A stretch of DNA of 64,000 nt from Paenibacillus sp. JCM 10914 (GCF_001315105.1 NZ_BAZR01000010.1:1-64000); one strand, 5' to 3'. Positions 1-9,413 are shown, numbered from the stretch's first letter. Numbers and translations: made by a program. The notes: generated from the sequence alone by a model not told the origin.

Positions 1-2
1 CT

Positions 3-479
3 ATTTTGGTACGGGGGATGGGGCTTGGGCGAAGTTTGCTCTCCGGCGTGTTAACGATGACCTTGCTCGTGCTTCCGATCATCATTGTGGCCGCACAGGA
101 AGCGATGCGGGCTGTGCCTAAGAACCGGCGCGATGCTTCGTATGCTCTTGGGGCAACCAAGTGGCAAACGGTATCGAAATCGGTGCTTCCATCCGCGATG
201 CCGGGCATCATGACCGGGGTCATACTCGCCTTGTCGCGTGCCATCGGCGAAACGGCGCCGCTGATTATGATCGGTGCGTTGACGTACGTCGCCTTCTTAC
301 CGGAGAATCTGCTCGATTCCTTTACGGTAATGCCGATTCAAATCTTCAACTGGGTATCGCGTCCGAGCGAGGCGTTCCATGAACTGGCGGCCTCAGGCAT
401 TATCCTGTTGCTGATTATGCTGTTCATTATGAACATTCTGGCGGTATGGATTCGTCATAAGTATTCGAAGAACCTCTAA
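3..479 (+). CDS. pstA: Phosphate ABC transporter permease PstA (3' part)
   Basis: This is the C-terminal ~158 residues of the PstA inner-membrane permease; the gene begins before the window. The EAA-type loop that docks on the ATPase is visible ([16 protein letters not shown]), followed by [15 protein letters not shown], a stretch typical of PstA, and a last membrane segment ([17 protein letters not shown]). PstA pairs with PstC to form the channel of the high-affinity phosphate importer PstSCAB. pstB follows after a 47-nt gap on the same strand, so they are one operon, which in Bacillota is normally induced by phosphate starvation through PhoPR (family knowledge; no Pho box is visible inside the window). 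Confidence 0.95.
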   Translation: MLVRGMGLGRSLLSGVLTMTLLVLPIIIVAAQEAMRAVPKNRRDASYALGATKWQTVSKSVLPSAMPGIMTGVILALSRAIGETAPLIMIGALTYVAFLPENLLDSFTVMPIQIFNWVSRPSEAFHELAASGIILLLIMLFIMNILAVWIRHKYSKNL

Positions 480-526
480 GCCTCAGACAGAGCCATCGCG
501 AATCATAAAGGAGACATGAATGACCA

Positions 527-1282
527 ATGGAACCCATTATCCAAATCGATAAATTGAATTTGTACTATGAAACCTACCATGCGCTAAAAAATGTGAAGTT
601 GGATATTCCCGAGAAGGCGGTAACGGCTTTCATCGGTCCCTCCGGCTGCGGTAAATCAACTTTGCTGCGCACGCTTAACCGAATGAACGACATGATTCAG
701 GGCACTCGAATCGAAGGTAGCATCCAGATTGGCGGAACCGAGATTTACGGTGACGATGTCCACGTAGAAGCTCTGCGCAAGAAGATCGGCATGGTATTCC
801 AACAAGCGAATCCGTTCCCGAAATCGATATACGACAACATTGCATATGGACCGAGACTGCATGGTATTCGGAACAAGGCAGAGCTTGACGTAATCGTAGA
901 GCAAAGCTTAAAGCAAGCGGTCCTCTGGGATGAGGTCAAGGACTATCTGAAGCGCTCAGCATTAAGCTTGTCAGGTGGACAACAACAGCGTCTGTGTATT
1001 GCGCGCGCGCTTGCCGTTCAGCCCGACATCCTGCTAATGGATGAAGCAACGTCTGCACTGGATCCGATTTCTACGCTGAAGATTGAGGAGCTTGTCCAGG
1101 AACTGAAGAGTAATTATACGATCGTTATGGTTACGCACAACATGCACCAGGCAGCGCGGGTATCCGGGCAAACCGTATTCTTCCTGAATGGTGAGGTTGT
1201 AGAGTCGGCGAATACAGAAGTGTTGTTCTCAACACCATCCGATGCCCGGACAGAAGACTATATTTCCGGCCGCTTCGGTTAA
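527..1282 (+). CDS. pstB: Phosphate import ATP-binding protein PstB
   Basis: 251-residue ABC ATPase that powers phosphate uptake at the inner face of the membrane. Walker A is GPSGCGKST (residues 37-45), the Q-loop is VFQQANPFP, the signature LSGGQQQR and Walker [17 protein letters not shown]; the H-loop is VTHNMHQ. The [16 protein letters not shown] segment is characteristic of PstB. Two nearby ATGs (516, 520) are in other frames; the ATG at 527 is the one in frame with the family N-terminus, and an AAAGGAGA ribosome-binding site lies upstream. It sits between pstA and phoU, the usual pst operon end. Confidence 0.97.
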   Translation: MEPIIQIDKLNLYYETYHALKNVKLDIPEKAVTAFIGPSGCGKSTLLRTLNRMNDMIQGTRIEGSIQIGGTEIYGDDVHVEALRKKIGMVFQQANPFPKSIYDNIAYGPRLHGIRNKAELDVIVEQSLKQAVLWDEVKDYLKRSALSLSGGQQQRLCIARALAVQPDILLMDEATSALDPISTLKIEELVQELKSNYTIVMVTHNMHQAARVSGQTVFFLNGEVVESANTEVLFSTPSDARTEDYISGRFG

Positions 1283-1324
1283 AATATCGCAAGATTTTCA
1301 TATATGGGACAGGAGGAGCAATAG

Positions 1325-1984
1325 ATGATCCGGAGAATCGAGTTTGATCAGCAACTGAATGAACTTAGGTCATTGCTTCAAGATATGGGGAAGCATATGG
1401 AAGAGGCATTGGCGAATGCGGTCTTGTCGCTTCAAACGCTGGATGCGGACAAAGCCCAGAGCATTATTAAGAACGATATACAGTTAAATGCAATGGAAGA
1501 GCAGATCATGGAGATCGGATCGAAGTTGATCGTAACACAGCAGCCTGTGGCCAAGGATTTACGCCGAATTCTGGTCGCATTTCGGATTGCCAGTGACTTG
1601 GAGCGAATGGGGGACCTGGCCCGAGATGTCGCCAAGGTTACGATTCGTCTGCAGGGTCAGCAATTGATCAAGCCCCTGGTTGACCTTCCGCGTATGTCGG
1701 ATATGGTGCGGGTCATGGTTTCTGAATCGATCGAATCGTATTTGTCGGAAAACACGGATCTCGCCTATAAGATGGCCCAAGATGATGATCAGGTGGATCA
1801 CTTGTATAGCGTCATTCTTCAGGATCTGTATGCGCATCTCACCTCCGATCCCGATTCTGCGAATCAGGCGATGCTGCTGATTATGGTCGGCCGCTATATT
1901 GAACGGATCGCAGATCACGCCACGAACATCGGCGAGAGCACGGTCTATCTGGTGACAGGCCACCGCCCAGATTTAAATCAATAG
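1325..1984 (+). CDS. phoU: Phosphate signalling protein PhoU
   Basis: 219-residue all-helical cytoplasmic protein built of two three-helix bundles, each carrying the family's metal-binding E/DxxxD-type motif: SDLERMGDLARD in the first half and GRYIERIADHATNIGE in the second. PhoU links Pst transporter activity to the PhoR sensor and restrains phosphate uptake (established for the family). A strong AGGAGGAG ribosome-binding site lies just before the ATG. It is the last gene of the pst operon; a GAAA-loop hairpin follows at 1995-2019. Confidence 0.97.
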   Translation: MIRRIEFDQQLNELRSLLQDMGKHMEEALANAVLSLQTLDADKAQSIIKNDIQLNAMEEQIMEIGSKLIVTQQPVAKDLRRILVAFRIASDLERMGDLARDVAKVTIRLQGQQLIKPLVDLPRMSDMVRVMVSESIESYLSENTDLAYKMAQDDDQVDHLYSVILQDLYAHLTSDPDSANQAMLLIMVGRYIERIADHATNIGESTVYLVTGHRPDLNQ

Positions 1985-1994
1985 AGAAGGTGGG

Positions 1995-2019
1995 AAACGC
2001 TGGCGAAAGCCGGCGTTTT
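1995..2019 (+). terminator. Terminator after phoU
   Basis: AAACGCTGGC - GAAA - GCCGGCGTTTT: a nine-to-ten-pair stem with one wobble pair and a stable GNRA tetraloop, ending in a short T run, directly after the phoU stop codon and before polA. Confidence 0.8.
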
Positions 2020-2123
2020 GCCGTTTACGGGATTGAATTTAACGGAATCCGTTGGATTGTTCGGAAATAGGGGAAACCTATGTTATCATGTGGAAAGGAA
2101 GTCATATTGTGCGAGGTGTTTTC

Positions 2124-4784
2124 ATGGATAAGCTGATATTAATTGATGGAAATAATATTATTTACCGCGCCTTTTTTGCGATGCCGCCGCTGACGAATGC
2201 AAGTGGTCAGCAAACGAATGCGGTCTATGGCTTCACAACGATGCTGCTTCGATTGATTGAAGAGCATAAGCCGACGCATATGATGGTCGCTTTTGATGCC
2301 GGTAAGGAAACATTCCGACATGCAGATTATAAAGACTATAAGGGCGGACGACAGAAAACGCCGCCAGAGCTGTCTGGCCAATTCCCACTCTTGAAAGATT
2401 TGCTGCGCGGCCTTGGCGTGTCACAGTTCGAGATTGGCGGTTATGAAGCCGATGATATTATCGGTACGATTACGCGCCAAGCAGATGAGGCCGGCCGCAA
2501 GGTGATGGTAGTATCCGGGGATAAGGATATGCTGCAACTTGCTTCGGAGCATACCACGATTGCGATGGTTCGCAAGGGTGTGACGGAGATTGAGTATTAT
2601 GGACCGGAGCAAATTAAGGAGCGTTATGGACTCACGCCGGATCAGATCATCGATCTGAAGGGGCTTATGGGCGATGCTTCCGACAATATCCCGGGAGTAC
2701 CAGGCGTAGGGGAGAAGACGGCGCTGAAGCTGCTTCATGAATTCGGCTCAGTTGAGGCCGTCGTGTCACGGACGGATGAGCTGAAGGGCAAGATGAAGGA
2801 GAAGATCGAAGAGCATGCAGAATCGGCTGTTCTAAGTAAAAAGCTCGCCACCATCTTCCGCGAAGTGCAGTTGGAACAGTCACTGGACGACATGGCCTTT
2901 CCCGGCTTGAACGAGGAGACGGCTGGCCCTGCATTGGCTAAGCTGGAATTCAAATCGCTCATCGAACGACTGAATCTGAGTGCGAGCGGGATGACAGCAG
3001 ATGGGGCAGAAGCCCCTGCGGCAGCAAAGATCAATGTAACGGTAATCGATGAAGACGGGGTATCCGAGGTTGCGGAGCTGTTGGATCAGATTGGGCATTT
3101 GCATGTCGAGACACATGGAGACAATCCGCATCATGCTGATGTCATCGGTCTGTCGCTGGCAACGGAGGATCGGCAGTTCTATCTTCCGTTTGATGTGCTC
3201 CAGTCCGGGGCTGCACAGCCGATTCGTGATTGGCTCGCGGACAGCGGTATTCCCAAGCGCGGGTATGATCTGCATCGAATCGAGATTGCGCTGCACTGGC
3301 AGGGCATTGCCTTTGCAGGCGCATCCTTTGACGTACATCTTGCCGGGTATCTGCTCGATCCAACCGAATCGAATCAAAGCCTGAGTTCGCTCGCGGCGAA
3401 ATATGGATTAGCCTATCTGCAGGCAGACGAGGAGATATTCGGCAAAGGAGCTAAGTATAAGGTGCCTGAGCTGGACAAGCTTAGCGAGCATATGGCACGG
3501 AAATGTCTGGCTGTTACGGAGCTTGTACCGGTTCAAGAGCAGGAACTGTCTACCAACGGTATGCTGCCGCTCTTCTATGATCTGGAGATGCCGTTATCCC
3601 GTATTCTCGCGGATATGGAGAAGCAGGGAATAGCCGTCAATGCAGAGGACCTGAAGCAATTGGGCCATGAATTCGAGAGCCAGATCGAGAAACTGGTCGC
3701 CGAAATCTACGAGATTGCGGGAACGGAATTCAACTTGAACTCACCTAAGCAGCTTGGTGAAATCTTGTTCGTCAAATTGGAACTACCGGTGATCAAGAAG
3801 ACGAAGACGGGTTATTCTACCGATGCTGAGGTATTGGAGAAGCTGGCGCCTTATCATGATATCGTACGCTTGATTTTGCAGTATCGCACGCTGGCGAAGC
3901 TGCAATCGACGTATGTGGAAGGACTGCTCAAGGAAATTTCGACCGAAACGGGAAAAGTCCATACGTACTACCGGCAGACGATTGCAGCGACAGGGCGCCT
4001 TAGCAGTCAGTATCCCAATTTGCAGAATATTCCGATCCGGCTGGAGGAAGGCCGCAAGCTGCGCAAGGTATTTGTTCCTTCTGAGCCAGGCTGGAGCATA
4101 CTGGCAGCCGACTATTCCCAGATTGAGCTTCGTGTGCTCGCACATATATCCGACGACGAGCGACTGAAGGAAGCTTTTGTCCATGATATGGACATTCATA
4201 CGAAGACCGCAATGGACGTATTCGGCGTAGGCGTCGATGAGGTGGACTCGAACATGCGCAGATCCGCTAAAGCCGTTAACTTCGGGATCGTGTATGGCAT
4301 TAGCGATTACGGTCTGTCCCAGAACCTGAACATCACGCGTAAGGAAGCCGCGGCGTTCATCAACCAGTATTTCGAAGTGTTCCAGGGTGTTCGCAGATAC
4401 ATGGATGTCATCGTCAAGCAAGCGAAGGAAGATGGTTATGTGAAGACGCTGCTGGAGCGCAGACGGTATTTGCCGGAGATCAATGCCAGCAACTTTAACC
4501 TGCGATCATTTGCTGAGCGCACGGCGATGAATACGCCGATTCAAGGCACAGCAGCCGATATCATTAAGCTTGCCATGGTTCATATGGACACTGCTCTACA
4601 GGAACGCAGACTGCGCAGCCGCATGCTGCTCCAGGTGCACGATGAGTTGGTGTTCGAGGTGCCGGAAGATGAGCTGGAAGTGATGAAGGAACTCGTTCCG
4701 GAAGTGATGAGCCATGCGCTTGAACTCTCCGTTCCGCTCAAATCCGAGGTGAGCTTCGGCACGAATTGGTATGAGGCGAAGTAG
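2124..4784 (+). CDS. polA: DNA polymerase I
   Basis: 886 residues, normal for Bacillota Pol I. Three domains: 5'-3' flap nuclease (about 1-290, starting MDKLILIDGNNIIYRAFFAM and containing GYEADDIIGT and SGDKDMLQL), an exonuclease-like domain (about 310-490), and a family A polymerase domain with motif A (AADYSQIELRVLAHIS), motif B (RRSAKAVNFGIVYGIS) and motif C (QVHDELVFEV). The exonuclease-like domain has HVETHGDN where proofreading enzymes have an Asp-x-Glu pair, so 3'-5' proofreading is probably absent, as in Bacillus Pol I. The ATG at 2124 is preferred over upstream starts because the family begins there and a GAGGTG site precedes it. Functions in Okazaki fragment processing and repair. 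Confidence 0.97.
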   Translation: MDKLILIDGNNIIYRAFFAMPPLTNASGQQTNAVYGFTTMLLRLIEEHKPTHMMVAFDAGKETFRHADYKDYKGGRQKTPPELSGQFPLLKDLLRGLGVSQFEIGGYEADDIIGTITRQADEAGRKVMVVSGDKDMLQLASEHTTIAMVRKGVTEIEYYGPEQIKERYGLTPDQIIDLKGLMGDASDNIPGVPGVGEKTALKLLHEFGSVEAVVSRTDELKGKMKEKIEEHAESAVLSKKLATIFREVQLEQSLDDMAFPGLNEETAGPALAKLEFKSLIERLNLSASGMTADGAEAPAAAKINVTVIDEDGVSEVAELLDQIGHLHVETHGDNPHHADVIGLSLATEDRQFYLPFDVLQSGAAQPIRDWLADSGIPKRGYDLHRIEIALHWQGIAFAGASFDVHLAGYLLDPTESNQSLSSLAAKYGLAYLQADEEIFGKGAKYKVPELDKLSEHMARKCLAVTELVPVQEQELSTNGMLPLFYDLEMPLSRILADMEKQGIAVNAEDLKQLGHEFESQIEKLVAEIYEIAGTEFNLNSPKQLGEILFVKLELPVIKKTKTGYSTDAEVLEKLAPYHDIVRLILQYRTLAKLQSTYVEGLLKEISTETGKVHTYYRQTIAATGRLSSQYPNLQNIPIRLEEGRKLRKVFVPSEPGWSILAADYSQIELRVLAHISDDERLKEAFVHDMDIHTKTAMDVFGVGVDEVDSNMRRSAKAVNFGIVYGISDYGLSQNLNITRKEAAAFINQYFEVFQGVRRYMDVIVKQAKEDGYVKTLLERRRYLPEINASNFNLRSFAERTAMNTPIQGTAADIIKLAMVHMDTALQERRLRSRMLLQVHDELVFEVPEDELEVMKELVPEVMSHALELSVPLKSEVSFGTNWYEAK

Positions 4785-4835
4785 GGTTCCCGCAAGGTGC
4801 CGTCTTCCGGTATAATGAGAATGAGGTGAAGGATT

Positions 4836-5672
4836 ATGCCGGAATTGCCGGAAGTTGAAACAGTCAAACGAACCTTGAATCAATTGATCAAGGGTAAACA
4901 TATAGATCATGTAACTGTGAATCTGCCCCGAATTATTCAGCGACCAGATGACATCGATGCGTTTGCATTCATGTTGCAGGGCCACACCATTGAAGGTGTG
5001 GAGCGTCGCGGGAAGTTTTTGCGGATATTGCTGGACGGATTGGTGCTGGTCTCTCACCTTCGCATGGAAGGACGGTACGGTGTGTATCGATCCGGAGAAC
5101 CCGTGGAGAAACATACGCATGTTATCTTTCATTTCTCGGACGGAACGGAGCTGAGATACAAGGATGTGCGTCAATTCGGTACGATGCACTTGTTCGCGCC
5201 GGGAGAGGAATTCACCCAAGCTCCTCTGGTTAAGCTCGGCTACGAGCCGCTGGGCGATACGCTGACGCCGCGGACCTTTCAGGAGATTATCGGCACGAAG
5301 AAGACGAAGATCAAAGCTGTGCTGCTGAATCAGGCATATGTCGTTGGGATCGGCAATATATATGTCGATGAGGCGTTGCACCGGGCCGGCATTCATCCGG
5401 AGCGTAACGCCAACAGCTTGTCTGAGACGGAGCTTGAGATATTGTACCACGCGGTTGTGGATACGTTGAACGAAGCGGTTGCAGCCGGAGGATCTTCCAT
5501 TAAATCCTACGTCGATGGCCAGGGTGAGATGGGGATGTTCCAGAAAAGTCACAAGGTATACGGGCGTAAGGACGAGCCGTGTTATAAATGCGGTGGTCCG
5601 GTCCACAAAATCGTGGTCGGCGGTCGCGGAACTCACTTCTGTCCTGCCTGTCAGCCGGACAAGAAATCATAA
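4836..5672 (+). CDS. mutM: Formamidopyrimidine-DNA glycosylase
   Basis: 278 residues. Bifunctional DNA glycosylase/AP lyase that removes 8-oxoguanine and ring-opened purines. The mature N-terminus PELPEVET supplies the catalytic proline and glutamate; the lysine in RRGKFL and the NIYVDEALHRAGIHP helix are conserved; a C-terminal zinc finger is complete (CYKCGG...HFCPACQ, four cysteines). GAGGTGAAGG precedes the ATG. It lies 51 nt after polA on the same strand, the common polA-mutM-ytaF-coaE order in Bacillota, which suggests a repair-oriented operon. Confidence 0.97.
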   Translation: MPELPEVETVKRTLNQLIKGKHIDHVTVNLPRIIQRPDDIDAFAFMLQGHTIEGVERRGKFLRILLDGLVLVSHLRMEGRYGVYRSGEPVEKHTHVIFHFSDGTELRYKDVRQFGTMHLFAPGEEFTQAPLVKLGYEPLGDTLTPRTFQEIIGTKKTKIKAVLLNQAYVVGIGNIYVDEALHRAGIHPERNANSLSETELEILYHAVVDTLNEAVAAGGSSIKSYVDGQGEMGMFQKSHKVYGRKDEPCYKCGGPVHKIVVGGRGTHFCPACQPDKKS

Positions 5673-5796
5673 AATAGGCATGCACCCATTCTTTTCTCCC
5701 CACATATACTGTGAAACATATGTGGAGCGCTGGAATAACAGCTCTTCTTCAGGAATGAGCTGGTGAAGATGGCGCTTTTTTCGAGGAGGGAACAGG

Positions 5797-6546
5797 GTGC
5801 TCAGTCATATTATCCCGTCTGTGCTGCTGGCCATGGCCATTAGCCTCGATGGATTCGGGGCTGGTGTTACATACGGTCTGCGCAAAACAAAGATCCCGGC
5901 GTTGTCTGTGCTGATCATCTCATTCTGCTCAGGTCTGGTTCTGTGTATATCCATGATGGCAGGCTCGTTGTTACAGCGATATTTATCGCCAGACGTCGCT
6001 TCCATCATCGGTGCAGCTATCCTCATCGTGCTCGGCGGTTGGTCCTTGTACCAACAGCTGATCAGGAAGCCTGACTCGGACGTGGCGTCAGGCAATGCTA
6101 GCAGGGAAGAACAGACGATCAGCAGTGGTGAAGTCGTGATGGAAACAGCGGCGGCGACGGAGGTCAATGACATGACTGCCCGTAACGAGCCAACGCTGAT
6201 TCCCAAAGCCGTATTCTCTTTAGAGATTCCCAAGATGGGTGTCGTTATTCAGATTCTGCGGAGCCCTTCCAAAGCCGATTTGGATGACTCGGGCAGCATC
6301 TCTCCTTGGGAAGCAATGTGGTTAGGAATCGCGTTATCCCTCGATGCGTTTGGTGCGGGGCTCGGAGCAGCCATGCTAGGCTTCTCTCCGCTTGGAACAG
6401 CGGCGATTGTCGCGTTATTTAGCGGTATTTTTCTCATCATGGGGATGAAGGTTGGTCTTCGATTTGCATCCAGAAGCGGGATGCGGTTTATCTCTTTCGC
6501 GCCTGCTCTTCTGTTAATGGTAATGGGTATTATGAAGCTGTTATGA
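5797..6546 (+). CDS. ytaF: Sporulation membrane protein YtaF
   Basis: 249-residue integral membrane protein starting with GTG behind an AGGAGGG site. It is an internal duplication: an N-terminal half with MAISLDGFGAGVTYGLRK and a C-terminal half with GIALSLDAFGAGLGAAML, each followed by hydrophobic segments and separated by a polar linker (about residues 90-165). This is the MntP-like fold seen in YtaF, a sporulation-associated protein of unknown transport role. Position between mutM and coaE matches the family context exactly. Confidence 0.92.
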   Translation: MLSHIIPSVLLAMAISLDGFGAGVTYGLRKTKIPALSVLIISFCSGLVLCISMMAGSLLQRYLSPDVASIIGAAILIVLGGWSLYQQLIRKPDSDVASGNASREEQTISSGEVVMETAAATEVNDMTARNEPTLIPKAVFSLEIPKMGVVIQILRSPSKADLDDSGSISPWEAMWLGIALSLDAFGAGLGAAMLGFSPLGTAAIVALFSGIFLIMGMKVGLRFASRSGMRFISFAPALLLMVMGIMKLL

Positions 6547-6555
6547 GGTGAAGTC

Positions 6556-7155
6556 ATGAAAATCGGTTTAACCGGGGGAATAGCAACAGGCAAGAGCACC
6601 GTGTCCTCGATGTTGGCCAAGAAGGGAGCACTTCTCGTCGATGCAGATGCCATCGCGCGGGAAGTGATGCTTCCAGGCCATCCGGTGCTGGCTGAAGTGA
6701 CCGCACATTTTGGACAAGATGTGCTGCTCGAAGATGGTACGCTTAATCGTAAGAAGCTAGGAGAGATTATATTTCATCAACCTGACCAACGGCAGGTGCT
6801 GAACGAGATCACGCATCCTGCGATTCGCAGAGAGATCGAGGAACGGATGGCGCGCTATGAGGCGCAGCACCCACAGCGGCTCGTGGTGGCCGATATTCCG
6901 CTGTTATTGGAATCCAGAGCGCAGTATCCTTACCTGGAACAGATTGTGGTAGTGTACGTGCCGCGGGAGGTGCAGATTGGGCGTCTGATGGAGCGAGATG
7001 CTCTGACTAGAGATGCGGCAGAAGCCCGCGTTGCCAGTCAGATGGACATTGAAGAAAAGAAGCAGATGGCGGATTGTGTCATCGATAATAGCGGTACTCT
7101 GACGAATACGCAGTTGCAAGTGGACAAGCTGTGGCTGCAGATGGTACAGCTATGA
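6556..7155 (+). CDS. coaE: Dephospho-CoA kinase
   Basis: 199 residues. Phosphorylates the 3'-hydroxyl of dephospho-CoA with ATP, the last step of coenzyme A synthesis. P-loop TGGIATGKST (residues 6-15), then LLVDADAIAREVM (substrate site), VVADIPLLLES, and the lid-like segment RLMERDALTRDAAEARVASQ. A GAGGTGAAG site lies before the ATG. The stop codon overlaps the start of the next gene (ATGA at 7152-7155), so the transglycosylase is translationally coupled. Confidence 0.97.
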   Translation: MKIGLTGGIATGKSTVSSMLAKKGALLVDADAIAREVMLPGHPVLAEVTAHFGQDVLLEDGTLNRKKLGEIIFHQPDQRQVLNEITHPAIRREIEERMARYEAQHPQRLVVADIPLLLESRAQYPYLEQIVVVYVPREVQIGRLMERDALTRDAAEARVASQMDIEEKKQMADCVIDNSGTLTNTQLQVDKLWLQMVQL

Positions 7156-7717
7156 GGTGGCTGCGTAAAAAAAGAGTGCTGCTATTGTTGTTTATATCCT
7201 TTGTCGCGTTGTTGTTCCTGAGCTCCAACTGGATGGTTCTCTTGTATCCGATCCATTATAAAGATGAAATCCGCAAGCATGCGGTCCATTATGAAGTGGA
7301 CCCGTTTCTCGTAGCGTCGATCATCAAGGTGGAGACTAACTTCAAGACGGGGAAGGAATCGAAGAAAGGTGCGCTCGGTATCATGCAGTTAATGCCGGAT
7401 ACGGCGAATTGGGCCATGGATATGGCCAAGCTTCCAGCCGTTACGCTGCAGCATGTGAGGAATGAGGCGGATGCAAATATACAGCTGGTACATGGTATAT
7501 TCAGAAACTTCATCAAGAGATGGATGGCAATCCGATTGCCGCTATTGCGGCTTATAATGCCGGTCCAGGGAATGTGAAGAACTGGATCAACAAAGATATG
7601 TGGGACGGAACGTACGATAACGTCAAGAGCATACCGATCGGTGAGACCCGGCATTATGTACAACGTGTCATTTATTATTATAATCAATATACGGACCTGT
7701 ATAAGGACGGCTTTTGA
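7152..7717 (+). pseudogene. Lytic transglycosylase (SLT domain), one-base frameshift
   Basis: Repaired length about 188 residues: an N-terminal membrane anchor (LLLLFISFVALLFLSSNWM), then a soluble lytic murein transglycosylase domain with the catalytic glutamate in IIKVETNF, ALGIMQLMP and AAYNAGPGNVKNW. Such enzymes cleave peptidoglycan to 1,6-anhydromuropeptides. The frame breaks after DANIQL: inserting one G in the GG at 7487-7488 restores GTWYIQKLHQEMDGNP, which is the family sequence. All other features are intact, so an assembly error is as likely as a true null. The start overlaps the coaE stop. Family resembles the YjbJ/CwlQ group of Bacillus (inference). Confidence 0.85.
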
Positions 7718-7726
7718 ATAATTGAA

Positions 7727-7770
7727 AAAGAGCGTTGGCACGGCTCTTGCGAGCTGCCAACACTCTTCTT
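7727..7770. terminator. Bidirectional terminator between transglycosylase and SASP genes
   Basis: Inverted repeat: AAGAGCGTTGGCA in the left arm and TGCCAACACTCTT in the right arm, flanked by A-rich sequence on the left and T-rich on the right. It sits between two convergent genes. Confidence 0.65.
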
Positions 7771-7785
7771 TAGAGGAAGAATCAA

Positions 7786-8004
7786 TTATTTGAATTGACC
7801 AGCCAATTGTTGTTCAGCCAGGGTTACAAGACGCTTCGTGATGTAACCACCGATCGAACCGTTCTCGTAGGAAGTCATGTTACCTTGGTATCCGTCTTGT
7901 GGGATGGAAATACCAAGTTCTTGAGCTACCTCGTATTTCAGTTGCTCAAGAGCAGCGTTAGCGCGAGGTACAACCAGGTTGTTAGAGCTGTTGTTTTGTG
8001 CCAT
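7786..8004 (-). CDS. Alpha/beta-type small acid-soluble spore protein
   Basis: 72 residues. These proteins coat and protect DNA in the dormant spore and are degraded by the GPR protease at germination. The family signature is present: NAALEQLKYEVAQELGI (which contains the GPR cleavage region) and GGYITKRLVTLAEQQL. The ATG at 8004 is chosen because AAGGAGGTGA lies 8-9 nt before it; a GTG further upstream (8016) is inside that ribosome-binding site. Its presence is direct evidence that the organism sporulates. A CATAATA box at 8036-8042 on this strand resembles the -10 of sigma-G promoters, but no clear -35 was found. Confidence 0.95.
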   Translation of the reverse strand: MAQNNSSNNLVVPRANAALEQLKYEVAQELGISIPQDGYQGNMTSYENGSIGGYITKRLVTLAEQQLAGQFK

Positions 8005-8150
8005 GTGAATGTTCACCTCCTTGAGTTGGTAAAAGTATTATGTCTCGGGTTTCGCATTTTCATAACATAATCAACAAAAGATTTACTGGTAATTTTTTCT
8101 GATGCCAGAATGACTTATATAGCTTGAGTTTAAGAAAGTGAGGTCACCAT

Positions 8151-8624
8151 ATGAAATGTCCCTATTGCAGTTTTTCGGGCACCAAAGTGCTGGATTCCAG
8201 GCCAGCTAACGAGAATAAATCGATCCGCAGGCGCAGGGAATGCGAGCAATGCAGCAAAAGGTTCACTACGTTCGAGATGGTAGAGGAAACGCCGCTGATC
8301 GTGGTTAAGAAGGATGGAAGTCGTGAGGAGTTCAGCCGGGAGAAAGTGCTGCGCGGTCTAATCCGTGCGTGCGAGAAACGTCCTGTATCCGTTGATCAGC
8401 TCGATATGATCGTCTCCGATGTGGAGAAAGCGCTGCGCAATACCGCTGCTGCCGAAGTCGAGAGCCGATTAATCGGTGAACTGTTAATGGAGCGGCTGTA
8501 TCCGGTGGATGAGGTTGCTTACGTGCGGTTTGCGTCCGTTTACCGTCAGTTCAAAGATATCAATATGTTTATGAAGGAACTGAAGAGCCTGTTGTCCAAG
8601 GATGGTCAAGGTCAGGAACTGTAA
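8151..8624 (+). CDS. nrdR: Transcriptional repressor NrdR
   Basis: 157 residues. Represses ribonucleotide reductase genes in response to dATP/ATP. N-terminal zinc ribbon with C3, C6, C31 and C34 (MKCPYC...CEQC), a basic stretch IRRRRE, then an ATP-cone domain ([20 protein letters not shown] and the following helices). Length matches the family. AGTGAGGTCACC precedes the ATG. In Bacillus, nrdR follows the coaE region as here, although the replication genes dnaB-dnaI that usually come next are not present in the window. Confidence 0.97.
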   Translation: MKCPYCSFSGTKVLDSRPANENKSIRRRRECEQCSKRFTTFEMVEETPLIVVKKDGSREEFSREKVLRGLIRACEKRPVSVDQLDMIVSDVEKALRNTAAAEVESRLIGELLMERLYPVDEVAYVRFASVYRQFKDINMFMKELKSLLSKDGQGQEL

Positions 8625-8671
8625 GAGCGCTCTCGCGAAAAGCGAGCGGTGCTCTTGTGGCGTCTTCTTTT
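8623..8671 (+). terminator. Terminator after nrdR
   Basis: A long stem with minor imperfections, AAGAGCGCTCTCGC against GCGAGCGGTGCTCTT, with a GAAAA loop and a T-rich tail (TTCTTTTT). It begins at the nrdR stop codon. Confidence 0.85.
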
Positions 8672-8804
8672 TAGAGTAAGGCTATGGGTCTGAGTTTCTG
8701 AGTTGTCTAAGTCCCATTGAAAAAGACCTTGTCCTGAACAGCCGCGCATGGCGATTGTTGGAAAGGTCATGGTGTAGATCGTTGCTGGATCGTTCATCAT
8801 GTCA

Positions 8805-9086
8805 TTAAGGTTCGCGGTTGTTTCTCCACTCATCCACAATCTTTGTTGACAGTAGTAAGGAAACGAGTCCGGCGATGGTCAGATAGCCGAGTTCTAACAA
8901 GCTCTGATACAGCAGTGAATCGAGCTGGAAGAGATCGAATAGGACAAACCGTCCGAACAGATAGAATAAGGTTATTACAGGAATGAAGATGATCGTTCTT
9001 AATACGTAGGTCATAGGATGGCACCACACTTTATATTTATGAGGAGTCTTTAGCTCCGAGCTATGTACCATTATAACATCTGACAC
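8805..9086 (-). CDS. Small membrane protein, function unknown
   Basis: Open frame of 93 residues, not recognised. It has two hydrophobic segments, VLRTIIFIPVITLFYLFGRF and LLELGYLTIAGLVSLLLS, separated by a short loop, with a basic/polar end (DEWRNNREP). The start is uncertain: GTG at 9086, or the ATG at 9071 (MVHSSELK), neither with a strong ribosome-binding site. It lies alone between the nrdR terminator and the tRNA promoter. It may be a short accessory membrane protein; chance coding cannot be excluded. Confidence 0.5.
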   Translation of the reverse strand: MSDVIMVHSSELKTPHKYKVWCHPMTYVLRTIIFIPVITLFYLFGRFVLFDLFQLDSLLYQSLLELGYLTIAGLVSLLLSTKIVDEWRNNREP

Positions 9087-9135
9087 GTCAATTTCAGAAA
9101 TACGATATAACCTACCTTGTTCACCAAAAAATGCT

Positions 9136-9165
9136 TGCAGCGTTGTGCTCTCATATGTTATATTA
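9136..9165 (+). promoter_or_regulatory. Sigma-A promoter for tRNA-Ala
   Basis: TTGCAG (9136-9141), an 18-nt spacer and TATATT (9160-9165), ending 43 nt before the mature tRNA 5' end. Confidence 0.6.
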
Positions 9166-9208
9166 TTCGAGCGGGAAGAAATCGACAGCTCGTACGCAAT
9201 TTGAATAA

Positions 9209-9281
9209 GGGGCCTTAGCTCAGCTGGGAGAGCGCATCGCTGGCAGCGATGAGGTCAGGGGTTCGATCCCCCTAGGCTCCA
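9209..9281 (+). tRNA. tRNA-Ala (GGC anticodon)
   Basis: A complete 73-nt cloverleaf: acceptor GGGGCCT/AGGCTCC, D arm GCTC/GAGC, anticodon stem CATCG/CGATG with loop CTGGCAG (anticodon GGC, reads GCC), a five-base variable loop, T arm AGGGG/CCCCT with TTCGATC, discriminator A. The 3'-terminal CA is not encoded. A terminator follows at once. The 3' half of this gene recurs in decayed form at 12997, 15165 and 18800, and part of the 5' half at 29275. Confidence 0.97.
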
Positions 9282-9288
9282 TAATTAG

Positions 9289-9314
9289 AAAACCCTTGAA
9301 ATCAAGGGTTTTTT
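9289..9314 (+). terminator. Terminator of tRNA-Ala
   Basis: AACCCTTGA - AA - TCAAGGGTT followed by TTTT, eight nt after the tRNA 3' end. It differs from the hairpin that follows the decayed tRNA copies. Confidence 0.85.
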
Positions 9315-9413
9315 GCTATTTTAATACCTCTTTTGTCCTGGCCATAGATGGTATTGGGGACGAAAATTGAGCATAATAAAAGGTGAAACGACGATGCGCC
9401 GTTCTGCTGTGGA

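Noticed and set aside
2745..2860. Possible CRISPR or tandem array
   Set aside because: No direct repeats with regular spacers were found here or elsewhere in the window.
2880..3377. 165-codon minus-strand frame
   Set aside because: Antisense to polA; no ribosome-binding site, no recognisable domain.
4596..5636. 346-codon open frame on the minus strand
   Set aside because: It lies antisense to polA and mutM, both clear genes; codon constraint of the real genes explains it.
8612..8839. 75-codon minus-strand frame
   Set aside because: Runs through the nrdR terminator and into nrdR; no family match. The 8805-9086 frame is the better candidate here.
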